DNA of 64,000 nt from CALINB01 sp938045325. GTDB taxonomy: Bacteria > Pseudomonadota > Alphaproteobacteria > Rhodospirillales > CALINB01. The translations under genes were made by a program, and so were the position numbers. Where the stretch lies: NCBI GenBank assembly GCA_038114465.1, contig JAYNQW010000003.1:203342-267341 (forward strand), in the 5' to 3' direction. Positions 9,149-18,281 of the stretch are shown piece after piece; position 1 is the stretch's first letter; the number at the start of each line of letters is the position of its first letter. The notes beneath the pieces are model-generated. The model worked only from the letters and a program-made list of their open reading frames with translations. It ran no database searches and was not told the DNA's origin.

Positions 9149-10312
9149 ATGGCTCTTGATGTGTCCGAAAAAGGCGCCCCCAAACACTGGGAGCAAAGTA
9201 TGCGCGACGAAGGCGCCGCCCCTTTCATGACCCTCCATGAGATTGTCAAAAAAGCCCACGAGCGGCTATCGCAAGGGGCATGGGATTATCTCATTGGCGC
9301 AACCGAAACCGAAACGACCCTACGGCGTAACCGCATGGCGATTGATGCATTGTCATTCAAGGCGCGCGTGCTGCGCGACGTTTCTGATATCGATTGCACG
9401 ACAACCTTTCTTGGCCAGAAAATCCGCATGCCCGTTCTGCTCGCCCCCATCGGCGGCATCGAAGCGTTTGATCCGGATGGTGCCGCGAGTTCCGCGAAAG
9501 CCAGCGAAGCGTTCGGCGTGCCGCATATGCTGAGTTCTCGGTGTCACCCGGGTCTCGAAGAAACAGCTGCTGCAGCCGATAATTTCAGGTTGTTTCAGCT
9601 TTACGTCCGCGGCGATCAGGATTGGGTTGACGATCATGTCGACCGGGCATTGAAAAACGGGTATTCGGCGTTCTGTATCACGGTGGATTCGGCGCATTAT
9701 TCACGGCGCGAACGCGACATTGCCAAAAGGTATGTCAAAAAATGGCGTGCCCGTGTCGGCGAAGAAGGCGTCCGCTATCAAAGTTCCATCACATGGGACC
9801 ATGTGACGCATCACAAGAAAAAATATCCCGACTACCCGCTAATCCTAAAAGGCATCGCCACGGCAGAAGATGCGCAAATGGCTATCGATCATGGAGTCGA
9901 CGGCATCTACATTTCCAATCACGGTGGCAGGCAACTTGATTTTGGTCGCGGCTCAATTGACGTTCTTCCCGAAGTCGTCGACGTCGCGAAAGGCAAAGCC
10001 ACGATTTATGTCGATGGAAGCTTCATGCGCGGCTCCGACGTCGTCAAAGCGATTGCGCTAGGCGCAGATATTGTCGGCATGGGACGCATGCAAGGTTGGG
10101 CCCTCGCCGCCGGCAGTGTCGATGCCTGCATCCGCATGCTCGAGATTGTCGAATACGAAATCAAAACCTGTATGGGATTGATCGGTGTGACGTCCCTCGA
10201 CGAACTCGATCCATCAATACTGATCCGTGATTCGAAAATCGTCGCGGAACCCCATCAATATAGTGCCCTGCCCCTCCTCAATCTCGAGGATGACGGCTAC
10301 GCACCGTCCTGA
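9149..10312 (+). CDS. FMN-dependent alpha-hydroxy-acid oxidase/dehydrogenase, copy 2
   Basis: Second of the three paralogs, 387 residues. It has WDYLIGATETETT, LFQLYVRGDQDW, TVDSAHYSRRER, LILKGIATAEDA and SNHGGRQLDFGRG, so the FMN site and catalytic His are intact. A strong ribosome site AGGGAGG precedes the ATG by 11 bases, and a 125-base gap separates it from copy 1, so it may have its own promoter. Compared with copy 1 it has an insertion of several residues after RRERDIAKRYVKKW. It is followed after 18 bases by copy 3. Confidence 0.9.
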   Translation: MALDVSEKGAPKHWEQSMRDEGAAPFMTLHEIVKKAHERLSQGAWDYLIGATETETTLRRNRMAIDALSFKARVLRDVSDIDCTTTFLGQKIRMPVLLAPIGGIEAFDPDGAASSAKASEAFGVPHMLSSRCHPGLEETAAAADNFRLFQLYVRGDQDWVDDHVDRALKNGYSAFCITVDSAHYSRRERDIAKRYVKKWRARVGEEGVRYQSSITWDHVTHHKKKYPDYPLILKGIATAEDAQMAIDHGVDGIYISNHGGRQLDFGRGSIDVLPEVVDVAKGKATIYVDGSFMRGSDVVKAIALGADIVGMGRMQGWALAAGSVDACIRMLEIVEYEIKTCMGLIGVTSLDELDPSILIRDSKIVAEPHQYSALPLLNLEDDGYAPS

Positions 10313-10330
10313 TCGAAAAGGTAATGAACC

Positions 10331-11428
10331 ATGGCTGATTTCAATGCCGAAGAACAATTCCTGACCCTGCATGAATTTGTCAAAAAGGCGAAGCTGAAGC
10401 TGTCCCCGTTCGTTTGGGATTATCTATTTGGCGGGTCGGAAACGGAAACGACGCTCAAACGCAACCGCATGGCACTCGACTCCATCGCATTTCGCCCGCG
10501 TGTTCTGCGCGATGTAACCGATGTCGACACCTCGCGCACCGTGTGGGGCCGAAACCTACGTTTGCCGGTGGTCATGGCGCCGATGGGCGGCTTGCAGCAC
10601 TTCGACCCGGACGGCGGTTCTGCAGTGTCGCGGGCCGCGGAACGGCTCGACATTCCGTTTATGGTCGGGTCCAACACACAGCCTGGCCTCGCCAATATCG
10701 CTAAAGCCGCCCCTGATGCGGAACTTTACTATCAACTATATGTCATGGGCGATCATGATTGGATTGCCAAGCGGATCAAAGTTGCCGAGGATTCCGGCTA
10801 CAAAGCATTTTGCCTGACGGTCGATTCCAACCTCGGCAGCCGGCGTGAACGCGATATCGCAAAGCGTTACATCAAACCGTGGCACACCAACAATCACTAT
10901 GATTATCGTCCCCGCATCACTTGGGAAACCGTCGACTTTATTAAAAAGACCTGCAAGCTGCCGCTGATCCTTAAAGGCATCGCATCGGCTGAAGATTCGG
11001 CCCTAGCCGTCGAACACGGCGCCGATGTCGTGTACATTTCCAATCACGGTGGCCGCCAACCCGATCACACGCGCGGCTCAATGGAAGTCCTGCCTGAAGC
11101 TATTGAGGCCGTCGGCGGCAAAGCAAAAGTCTGGATTGACGGCGGTTTTGTACGCGGCACGGATGTGATTAAAGCCATCGCGTTGGGCGCCGAAATGGTC
11201 GGCATCGGGCGGCTGCAAGGCTACGCCTTGGCGGCAGCCGGCGAAGACGGCGTGGTACGTGCCATGGAGATTCTGCAACAAGAAATCGTCATCGCACTTG
11301 GATTGTTGGGCGTCACCAGCTTCGATCAATTGGATACCAGCTATTTGTTCATGAACGCACCCGTCGTCAATCAACCGCACCAGCTGAGTGCCTTCCCGCT
11401 CCTTGATCTCGAAGACGCCGGATATTGA
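10331..11428 (+). CDS. FMN-dependent alpha-hydroxy-acid oxidase/dehydrogenase, copy 3
   Basis: Third paralog, 365 residues, with WDYLFGGSETETT, YYQLYVMGDHDW, TVDSNLGSRRERD, LILKGIASAED and SNHGGRQPDHTRG. The shift from QLD to QPD next to the catalytic His, and LGSRRE in place of YYSRRE, suggest a different substrate from copies 1 and 2. Its TGA overlaps the TTG start of the dehalogenase-like gene (TTGA), so the two are translationally coupled. That coupling makes it the best candidate to use the hydrolase product. Confidence 0.9.
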   Translation: MADFNAEEQFLTLHEFVKKAKLKLSPFVWDYLFGGSETETTLKRNRMALDSIAFRPRVLRDVTDVDTSRTVWGRNLRLPVVMAPMGGLQHFDPDGGSAVSRAAERLDIPFMVGSNTQPGLANIAKAAPDAELYYQLYVMGDHDWIAKRIKVAEDSGYKAFCLTVDSNLGSRRERDIAKRYIKPWHTNNHYDYRPRITWETVDFIKKTCKLPLILKGIASAEDSALAVEHGADVVYISNHGGRQPDHTRGSMEVLPEAIEAVGGKAKVWIDGGFVRGTDVIKAIALGAEMVGIGRLQGYALAAAGEDGVVRAMEILQQEIVIALGLLGVTSFDQLDTSYLFMNAPVVNQPHQLSAFPLLDLEDAGY

Positions 11429-12321
11429 CATTGTTCGAGGGGTTTGAAGCCAAGGATATTGATACATCCGGCGCGCGAATTCATTTGCGCCACGGCGGCG
11501 CAAAAGACGGACCGCCATTACTGCTGCTTCACGGCAACCCCATGACGCACGTGTCTTGGCATTTAATTGCACCGCGCCTTGCTGAACACTTTTATGTTGT
11601 CGCCGCCGACCTGCGCGGCTATGGCGATTCAAGCGCACCTGAACCGGAAGCCGATTACAGTAACTACTCATTCCGCGCCATGGGCAATGACATGATTGAA
11701 GTCATGGAAACCTTCGGCCACAAGACTTTTTTGCTGGCCGGCCATGACCGCGGCGCACGCACAGCCCATCGTATGGCGCTCGATCACCCTGGACGCATTC
11801 AGAAAGTTGCGGTCTTGGATATTCTGCCGAGCCATCACATCTGGTCAAACGCCGATGCGTCTTGGGCAAAAAAATCTTGGCATTGGATCTTTCAAATCCA
11901 ACCCGCACCATTTCCGGAGGAAATGATGAGTTCGGTGCCGGCGGCATGGTATATGGAGAAAAAACTCTCCAAACCCGGCATCGGCCTGGACTTTATGTCC
12001 AAGGAATCGTTTGCCGAATACGTCCGGTGCTTCACCAAAAAAACCATTATCGGTAGTTGTGCCGATTACCGGGCTTGTGCGACGGTCGATTTTGACCTCG
12101 ACGAGGCCGATTTTAAAGCCGGCAACAAAGTCAAACCACCGATGTTGGCCTTATGGGGCGCAAAAAGTCATACCGGTACGGTTTGGGGAAATTGCCTTAA
12201 AATCTGGGAAAAATACGCAGAAAATGTCACCGGCGGACCAGTCGACTGCGGACATTACGTACCCGAGGAAAAACCGGATGATGTCTGCGACTGGTTTTTG
12301 AAGTTTTTTCCCAGGAAATAG
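11425..12321 (+). CDS. Alpha/beta hydrolase, fluoroacetate/haloacetate dehalogenase-like
   Basis: The active site of fluoroacetate dehalogenase is fully conserved at nearly the same numbering: nucleophile Asp108 with Arg109 and Arg112 (GHDRGAR), Asp133 (VLDILP), the halide-pocket residues His154-Trp155 (WHWIF) and Tyr216 (DYRA), and the general base His278 (CGHYVPEE). Family enzymes hydrolyse the C-halogen bond of haloacetates to give glycolate. The start is taken as TTG overlapping the stop of the upstream oxidase; a second TTG two codons later is possible. 298 residues is family length. Confidence 0.85.
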   Translation: MTLFEGFEAKDIDTSGARIHLRHGGAKDGPPLLLLHGNPMTHVSWHLIAPRLAEHFYVVAADLRGYGDSSAPEPEADYSNYSFRAMGNDMIEVMETFGHKTFLLAGHDRGARTAHRMALDHPGRIQKVAVLDILPSHHIWSNADASWAKKSWHWIFQIQPAPFPEEMMSSVPAAWYMEKKLSKPGIGLDFMSKESFAEYVRCFTKKTIIGSCADYRACATVDFDLDEADFKAGNKVKPPMLALWGAKSHTGTVWGNCLKIWEKYAENVTGGPVDCGHYVPEEKPDDVCDWFLKFFPRK

Positions 12322-12437
12322 CCGTTTTCACCCTCGAATCCGCTCCCCTTAAAATGTGTTCGTTTCATGAGAACCGCTGATATTGTGGTTATCCACGATA
12401 GGCACAAACACACCTTCTGTGATGAAAATGTGCCGTC

Positions 12438-13136
12438 ATGCGCGTTTTAATCATCGATAACGATCACGACCTTGCCGATCTGGCCAAAGCCGTTCTTTCA
12501 GCGGAAGGCTTTGCGGTCGACGTTTTCAATACACTTGAAGACGGCCGGCTTGCTATTGAGACAACGGATTACGACACAGTTATTCTCGACCTTACATTAC
12601 CCGATGGCAGCGGCTTATCCCTGCTGGAAGAACAGCGCAAAAGAGGTTTTGATGCCCCTGTTTTAATGCTTTCGGCACACGCCAACGTCGAGGACCGTAT
12701 TAAAGGCCTCGATAGCGGCTGCGACAATTACCTCGCCAAACCATTCGTGCCGGAAGAGCTTGTCGCCCGCGTCCGGGCCATTACCCGCCGTCTCGAAAAT
12801 TTAAATCATGACGTCGTCCTGATTAATAATGTTTCGCTCAACACATCGGCCCATGAAGTCCTTGTTAACGGCGAACCAATACGATTGTCGAAACGGGAAT
12901 GGGAAGTTTTTAGTCTCCTGGCAAAAAGCAAAGGTAAACCCGTTTCCCGAAAATTTATTATCGATCAAATTTATGACTTTGCCGAAAGCCCTGATGACAA
13001 CGCTCTTGAGGCAATCATTTCACGGCTGAGAAAGAATCTTAAAAAAAGCAACGCGCATGTTGCTGTACGAACGCACCGCGGCGAAGGATACAGCCTGAAC
13101 ACGGCCCCCGACTTATCGGCAGCAGCAGCCCAGTAA
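12438..13136 (+). CDS. OmpR-family response regulator (orphan)
   Basis: A receiver domain occupies residues 1-120 with phospho-acceptor Asp51 (VILDLTLPDG) and Lys in NYLAKPF. A winged-helix DNA-binding domain follows (LSKREWEVFSLLAKSKGKPVSR and VRTHRGEGYSL). Such regulators act as transcription factors under a histidine kinase, but no kinase gene is adjacent, so it is an orphan here. The 116-base upstream region contains no recognisable operator. Confidence 0.9.
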   Translation: MRVLIIDNDHDLADLAKAVLSAEGFAVDVFNTLEDGRLAIETTDYDTVILDLTLPDGSGLSLLEEQRKRGFDAPVLMLSAHANVEDRIKGLDSGCDNYLAKPFVPEELVARVRAITRRLENLNHDVVLINNVSLNTSAHEVLVNGEPIRLSKREWEVFSLLAKSKGKPVSRKFIIDQIYDFAESPDDNALEAIISRLRKNLKKSNAHVAVRTHRGEGYSLNTAPDLSAAAAQ

Positions 13137-13157
13137 AAGCCGTCAATCTTGGAAAAT

Positions 13158-14102
13158 TTAATCGCCTTGCCGGCTCTTAGCGGCATCCCGCTGCTGGCGC
13201 TCGCGAAGGGCGATATAAGTGCTCGAAGAAAAGATCACGATACCACCGGCCCACGTCCAAATATCCGGCACCTCACCGAAAAAAACAAAACCGAACAACG
13301 CCATCCACAACAAGCGAACAAAATCGAGCGGCATTAACGCCGTTAAGTCGGCAAACCGGTATGATTGTGCGCGGGACATTTGCGAAACGTTGCCGAGAAT
13401 ACCGATTAAAAACATCAAGGCGAGCTGTTTGAGGGTCGGCGTTTGCCAATAGGGCAATGAAGCAACAAAAGCGAGCGGTGTAATAAATACAGTCATGTAA
13501 AGTGTCAGGGTGACACTTGACTCGGTCTTGGTAAGGTCCTTGATCAAAACATGCACGCCAGACATGATCAAAGCGGAACCGAGAATCAACAGCGCGCCTG
13601 CATCTATTTCGATAAACCCGGGGCGGATGATTAAGAAAGCGCCGACGAATCCGATAATTAAAGCCGTGATCCGGCGAATACGAATGACTTCGCCGAGAAA
13701 AAAGACCGCCATAATGGTGATGAACAACGGCTGGGTAAACTTCAGCGATGCGACCTTGGCAAGGGGCGTGAATTTAAGAGCAAGATAACTCATTAAAATA
13801 GCACTCCCCTGCAGCACCCCGCGCATCAAATGGCTGCCGAACCGTTTCGTTCGAAGTGGCTGCAAGCCATAACGGTAAAATAGCGGCGTGAAACTTAGAA
13901 ACGCGAATAACGAGCGGAAAAACGCAATTTGAAAAGGATGGATTTGCTGCGAGAGACTGCGAATCAGCGTCTGCATGCAGGTCGCCGCAAATGCGGCAAA
14001 AACGACCAAAAACATGCCCCGTGGCGTGCTCTCACGGCGTTGGCCATAGCCAAATAATTGGAACAATGGGCGGGAAACGCGGAATAGAAGGTTGGTTTTC
14101 AT
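13158..14102 (-). CDS. EamA/DMT-superfamily transporter
   Basis: 314 residues with ten predicted membrane helices in two EamA repeats. The second half begins around ALLILGSALIMSGVHVLIKDL and ends with FFGEVPDIWTWAGGIVIFSS, the standard EamA closing segment. The Met at 14102 is preferred to one 57 bases upstream because it gives the usual short cytoplasmic N-terminus. The family exports metabolites, amino acids or drugs; no substrate is evident. It is monocistronic and convergent with the response regulator. Confidence 0.85.
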   Translation of the reverse strand: MKTNLLFRVSRPLFQLFGYGQRRESTPRGMFLVVFAAFAATCMQTLIRSLSQQIHPFQIAFFRSLFAFLSFTPLFYRYGLQPLRTKRFGSHLMRGVLQGSAILMSYLALKFTPLAKVASLKFTQPLFITIMAVFFLGEVIRIRRITALIIGFVGAFLIIRPGFIEIDAGALLILGSALIMSGVHVLIKDLTKTESSVTLTLYMTVFITPLAFVASLPYWQTPTLKQLALMFLIGILGNVSQMSRAQSYRFADLTALMPLDFVRLLWMALFGFVFFGEVPDIWTWAGGIVIFSSSTYIALRERQQRDAAKSRQGD

Positions 14103-14276
14103 GTAAGGCCATATTACCGCATAGGGCCGAAAGTCGCAGAAAAAGTTGGTTTTATGCAATTTACTGCGACGATCGATTGCGGGGATTGATTATCGCGCGC
14201 CGCCCGGCGATGATGCGCCCCCATTTCATTTTCCAGCCGACATTCTGGCTTCGATCATAAAGACGAAAGGATAACT

Positions 14277-15062
14277 ATGGCAGACGAACTCCTCTTCGAG
14301 GTCGCCGATAAAATCGCAACCATCACCTTGAACCGGCCCGAGCGGCGCAACGCGTTTACCCAAGAAATGTTCGATGCGTGGATCGCCGCCCTGGAAGAAT
14401 GCCAGGCTCGCGACGACATCAATGTGGTTATCCTTACCGGTGCCGGCACCGCATTCTGTTCGGGCGGCGATGTCAAAGCGATGGGCGAGCGCGAACTTAC
14501 CCCGCTTGAAGAGAAAGATTACCTCTGGAAACACTTGAACCGCCTCCCACTCACGATGGAGCACATGGATAAACCCGTTATTGCGGCCGTGAATGGTGCG
14601 GCCGCCGGCGCCGGCATGGACGCGGCCCTGATGTGCGATATCCGATTTGCCGGTGAAAGCGCTCGGTTTTCCGAAGCCTATATTAAAATCGGCTTATTAT
14701 CGGGTGAAGGCGCGACATGGTTCCTGCCACGCTTGGTTGGCCTTGGCAAAGCCTTTGAAATGCTCTGGACCGGCGATTGGGTTGATGCCGAAGAAGCTAA
14801 AAACATCGGCCTTGTGAACGATGTTTTCCCGGATGACGAACTGCAGGATAAAGTCCGCGAGTTTGCCGCACGCATCGCTAACGGCCCGTCGATTTCCGTC
14901 CGCATGCTCAAACGCATGGTTTATCAGGGTCAACGCATGGATATGCGTACGCACCTGGATATGACGTCATCACATATGTCGATTGTACGCAAAACCAAAG
15001 ATTACAAGAATGCGGTAAAAGCATTTGCCAATAAGGAAAAGCCCGTCTTTAAAGGCGAGTAA
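14277..15062 (+). CDS. Enoyl-CoA hydratase/isomerase family protein
   Basis: Crotonase-fold protein of 261 residues. The oxyanion-hole region is FCSGGDVKAM and the second is AVNGAAAGAGMDAALMCDIRFA. At the two catalytic acid positions of true enoyl-CoA hydratases it has Glu in FSEAYIKIGLLSGEGATWFLPRLVG, so hydratase activity is plausible. A second crotonase gene follows after 22 bases, forming a probable operon for degradation of an acyl-CoA. No acyl-CoA ligase or thiolase is adjacent. Confidence 0.88.
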   Translation: MADELLFEVADKIATITLNRPERRNAFTQEMFDAWIAALEECQARDDINVVILTGAGTAFCSGGDVKAMGERELTPLEEKDYLWKHLNRLPLTMEHMDKPVIAAVNGAAAGAGMDAALMCDIRFAGESARFSEAYIKIGLLSGEGATWFLPRLVGLGKAFEMLWTGDWVDAEEAKNIGLVNDVFPDDELQDKVREFAARIANGPSISVRMLKRMVYQGQRMDMRTHLDMTSSHMSIVRKTKDYKNAVKAFANKEKPVFKGE

Positions 15063-15084
15063 GGAATGAGAAAGGCTTAAAACA

Positions 15085-15855
15085 ATGTCCGATTATGAAA
15101 CAATCATTTACTCAGTCGAAAATCATGTTGCCTCAGTTAAACTGAATCGGCCCAAAACGCGCAATGCGATCAACATGCAAATGCGCATCGAGCTCTATGA
15201 AGCATTTAAAGATATCAAGGAAAACGACGACATTTGGGTCGCCATCGTAACCGGTGAAGATCCGTCGTTTTGCTCGGGCAAAGACCTTTTCGATAAAGCC
15301 GCCAGCCAGGACGGCGACGTGATTTCGAGCCGCGGCCTCGCGATCTATTTGCAAAACATATACAAGCCCATTATTTGCGCCCTGAACGGCCCGTGCCTTG
15401 CTCAAGGTGCCGGTTTCGTATTGAGTGCCGACATTATTATCATGTCGGAAAATGCCGCCCTCGGCTGGCCGCAGGTCAAACGGGGCATTTCATCCACTTC
15501 GGGGCCGAGTCTCGGTGCGCATATGTTTCCGACTTGGACCCGCGCCATGGGCTACTTGCTGCGCGGCAAATTTGCGACGCCACAAGAATGTTACGATTAC
15601 GGCATCGCCAATGAAGTCGTGAAGCACGAAGACCTCATGCCAACTGCGCAACGCTACGCCGAAGAAATCATGGAATGCGCACCGATGGCCGTCCGCGCCA
15701 TCAAGCAGGCGACCCGCGAGGGCTGGGACAAACCGGCCGAGGAACGCATGGAAATCGCCCGCTCAATCGCCAACACCATCCGTGAATCCGAAGACGGTAA
15801 GGAAGGTGTGCTGGCATTCAAGGAAAAGCGCAAACCGGTTTGGAAAGGCCGCTAA
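15085..15855 (+). CDS. Enoyl-CoA hydratase-related crotonase-fold protein
   Basis: 256 residues with FCSGKDLFDKAA and ALNGPCLAQGAGFVLSADII as oxyanion-hole segments. The region that carries the catalytic Glu in hydratases reads GWPQVKRGISSTSGPS, without the usual acids, so this paralog may act as an isomerase, hydrolase or decarboxylase-type crotonase. It sits directly downstream of a more typical hydratase gene and probably shares its transcript. Confidence 0.82.
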   Translation: MSDYETIIYSVENHVASVKLNRPKTRNAINMQMRIELYEAFKDIKENDDIWVAIVTGEDPSFCSGKDLFDKAASQDGDVISSRGLAIYLQNIYKPIICALNGPCLAQGAGFVLSADIIIMSENAALGWPQVKRGISSTSGPSLGAHMFPTWTRAMGYLLRGKFATPQECYDYGIANEVVKHEDLMPTAQRYAEEIMECAPMAVRAIKQATREGWDKPAEERMEIARSIANTIRESEDGKEGVLAFKEKRKPVWKGR

Positions 15856-15927
15856 ACGCCTGGCTTTCTTGGCCTTGCCCCCTATCATCAATGACAAGGG
15901 GAGAGGGGGATAGCTGACATCAACACA

Positions 15928-16066
15928 TTGCTATCGCGAAAACACGAACTGAGAATGTTCGTGTTTTTTGCATTTTCTCGCCCCCATCGTCTTAATTGCC
16001 CTGGTCGGCAGTTACGGATTTGTCATCTGGATGATCCAGTTTATCGCCGGGCTGCCCATTGGATAA
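15928..16066 (+). pseudogene. Frameshifted NapE/TorE-like small membrane protein gene
   Basis: Frame 1 reads SRKHELRMFVF from a TTG; a different frame then reads FLAPIVLIALVGSYGFVI followed by WMIQFIAGLPIG and a stop. Together they reproduce the usual NapE/TorE-type protein: a charged start with ELR, one membrane helix, and a Pro/Gly end. The change of frame falls in a run of six T (15964-15969); removing one T restores a single reading frame. Either this is a real frameshift or a homopolymer error. The rest of the 432-base gap between the crotonase and the chemoreceptor shows nothing else. Confidence 0.65.
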
Positions 16067-16287
16067 AGCTAGGGACCGATTGCCATAAAAGGATCGCGCA
16101 TAAACTTCCTAACATGGCCGTTTTGCCGGGTTAGTAGGGCATAGAATCCATCAGGCATATTAACCAATTGAAATTTAAAGATTAAATATTGCGGCTATCC
16201 CGCATTGAGGGGATGACCTTAATCCGCTAATTAATCCCTCATTGTAAGAATACTTAAGAAAAATTTTACTACCAATGGGAGCAACCA

Positions 16288-18270
16288 ATGGGAATTTCGA
16301 CGCGGCTTATTATCAGCATGAGTGCCGTCGTAGTACTTGTCATCGCGGTCATTGTGGCAGCGGGTATTTATATCACCAATCAAATGATCGCGACGGCCGA
16401 AAAACGCGAGTTAACGGCTTACTATGAACAATTCCTCGCAGTTGCAAAAGCCCGAACCGAAAACGCGGCGGCCCGTAGCGCCCTGGTTGCCCATATACCA
16501 GCTGTACAAGAAGCCATGGCCAACAATGACAGGCAAGCCTTAGCCAAGCTTTTTGTTTCCGGCTTTAAAACACTTAAAAAAGACTTTGGTGTTCGCCAGT
16601 TTCAATTCCACAAACCACCTGCAACATCTTTTTTAAGGGTTCATAAGCCTAAAAAACATAGCGACGATCTATCTGCGTTCCGCAATACGGTTATTGAAAC
16701 CAACAAACAGAAAAAGAAAATTGTCGGCCTTGAACGGGGCCGTGCTGGCCTTGGCGTTCGCGGCATTATGCCGATTACCCACAACAGTCAACAAGTCGGT
16801 TCGGTAGAGTTTGGTCTTCTTTTCGGCAAAAGCCTTTTTGAGAATTTCAAAAAGAGAACAAATGTCGAGCTCGCATTTTATTTAACGCCGAATAAAAATA
16901 TCAAAAAATTTGACGTATCTAAAACAAAGGTCAAACTTTTGGCATCAACGCTGAAAACAATACCTGCCTATAAAGATTTAATCGATGCCGGTTCGTTGAA
17001 AGGTGCAAAATTTCTAGGCAGCCATAAAATTAACAATACACCGTTTGCAACGCTTGCCGGTCCCGTCAAGGATTTTGCGGGCAATCCGGCCGGCGTTCTT
17101 TATCTAGCAATGCCGACAAGCCTCTATCACAAACAACTTTCGTCATCACTGGTCTACTTCGCCCTTGCAGGGCTTATTGCACTCGCACTTGGACTGGCCG
17201 TTGCTTTTTATCTAGGACGAAACCTTTCCACGCCGATTATCCGCCTGACTCAAACCATGGGCGAACTGGCTCATGGGACAACGGATATCGATTTAAGCGA
17301 ATCCGGCCGCAATGATGAAATTGGTGAGATGGCGCAAGCTGTGGGCGTTTTCCCCGACAACGCTATCGAGCGCGAACGCCTCGAAGCTCGCCAACGGGAA
17401 GAACAAAAAACCAGTGAACGGCGGCAAAAAGCTCTCGACACGTTAATCGGTAATTTTCAACAATCAGCCGGCGATGCCATGGGTTCCTTAATAGACGCCA
17501 GCACCTCACTATCGTCTGTTGCCAGTGAAATGGACCAAGCCTCCTCAAAAACGACTGCCCAGTCAGATCAAGTTGCGGAAGCCACAATTACAACCTCGTC
17601 AAACGTTGAGTCGGTAGCATCAGCTGCCGAAGAACTCAGTGCTTCCATAGGCGAAATTACACGGCAGGTGACAGAATCATCCTCAATCGCCTCGGCAGCT
17701 GTCGAACAGGCCGAACGAGTCAACCAACAAGTACAAAGTTTGCGGCAAGCCGGCGATTCAATCGGCGAGGTACTGGAATTAATTACCAATATTGCAGAGC
17801 AAACGAATTTGTTGGCACTGAATGCAACGATTGAAGCTGCTCGGGCCGGTGACGCCGGCAAAGGCTTTGCTGTTGTCGCTAGTGAAGTTAAAAATTTGGC
17901 CAATCAAACGGCAAAGGCGACTGAGGACATCAGCGCGCAAATCACGGAAATGCAGAGCGCAACAAGAGAATCCGTTCAAGCTATTGGTGAAATTACCGAC
18001 ACGGTACGTCGTGTTCATCAAATTGCCAGCGATATCGCAAACTCCGTAGAACAGCAGCAATCGGCAACTCAGGAAATTGCTCAAAACGTTGCCTTAGCGG
18101 CAACAAGCACACGAACGGTTTCAGACTCGGTCAACGATGTCCGCGGCGCTGCGCAAACAACACAACAAGCCGTCGAAAAAGTTATGGAAACGTCACGGCT
18201 TGTTGAGAGCAAATCGAAAGATATGAGCACTGAAATCGAGACGTTTCTCAATGGTGTGCGCTCAGCATAA
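16288..18270 (+). CDS. Methyl-accepting chemotaxis protein
   Basis: 660 residues. Helix 1 (about 7-29) leads to a periplasmic sensor of roughly 255 residues resembling a double-Cache domain, then helix 2 (about 286-308), a HAMP domain with STPIIRLTQTMGELAHG, and the cytoplasmic signalling coil. The signalling tip is the conserved segment starting EQTNLLALNATIEAA. No C-terminal CheR-tether pentapeptide is present. The sensor ligand is unknown; no che genes are nearby. A GGGAG-like ribosome site precedes the ATG. Confidence 0.92.
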   Translation: MGISTRLIISMSAVVVLVIAVIVAAGIYITNQMIATAEKRELTAYYEQFLAVAKARTENAAARSALVAHIPAVQEAMANNDRQALAKLFVSGFKTLKKDFGVRQFQFHKPPATSFLRVHKPKKHSDDLSAFRNTVIETNKQKKKIVGLERGRAGLGVRGIMPITHNSQQVGSVEFGLLFGKSLFENFKKRTNVELAFYLTPNKNIKKFDVSKTKVKLLASTLKTIPAYKDLIDAGSLKGAKFLGSHKINNTPFATLAGPVKDFAGNPAGVLYLAMPTSLYHKQLSSSLVYFALAGLIALALGLAVAFYLGRNLSTPIIRLTQTMGELAHGTTDIDLSESGRNDEIGEMAQAVGVFPDNAIERERLEARQREEQKTSERRQKALDTLIGNFQQSAGDAMGSLIDASTSLSSVASEMDQASSKTTAQSDQVAEATITTSSNVESVASAAEELSASIGEITRQVTESSSIASAAVEQAERVNQQVQSLRQAGDSIGEVLELITNIAEQTNLLALNATIEAARAGDAGKGFAVVASEVKNLANQTAKATEDISAQITEMQSATRESVQAIGEITDTVRRVHQIASDIANSVEQQQSATQEIAQNVALAATSTRTVSDSVNDVRGAAQTTQQAVEKVMETSRLVESKSKDMSTEIETFLNGVRSA

Positions 18271-18281
18271 CCTTAAAAAAA

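Noticed and set aside
15856..15927. Terminator hairpin after the second crotonase gene
   Set aside because: The inverted repeat CCTTG/CAAGG is short and lacks a T run.
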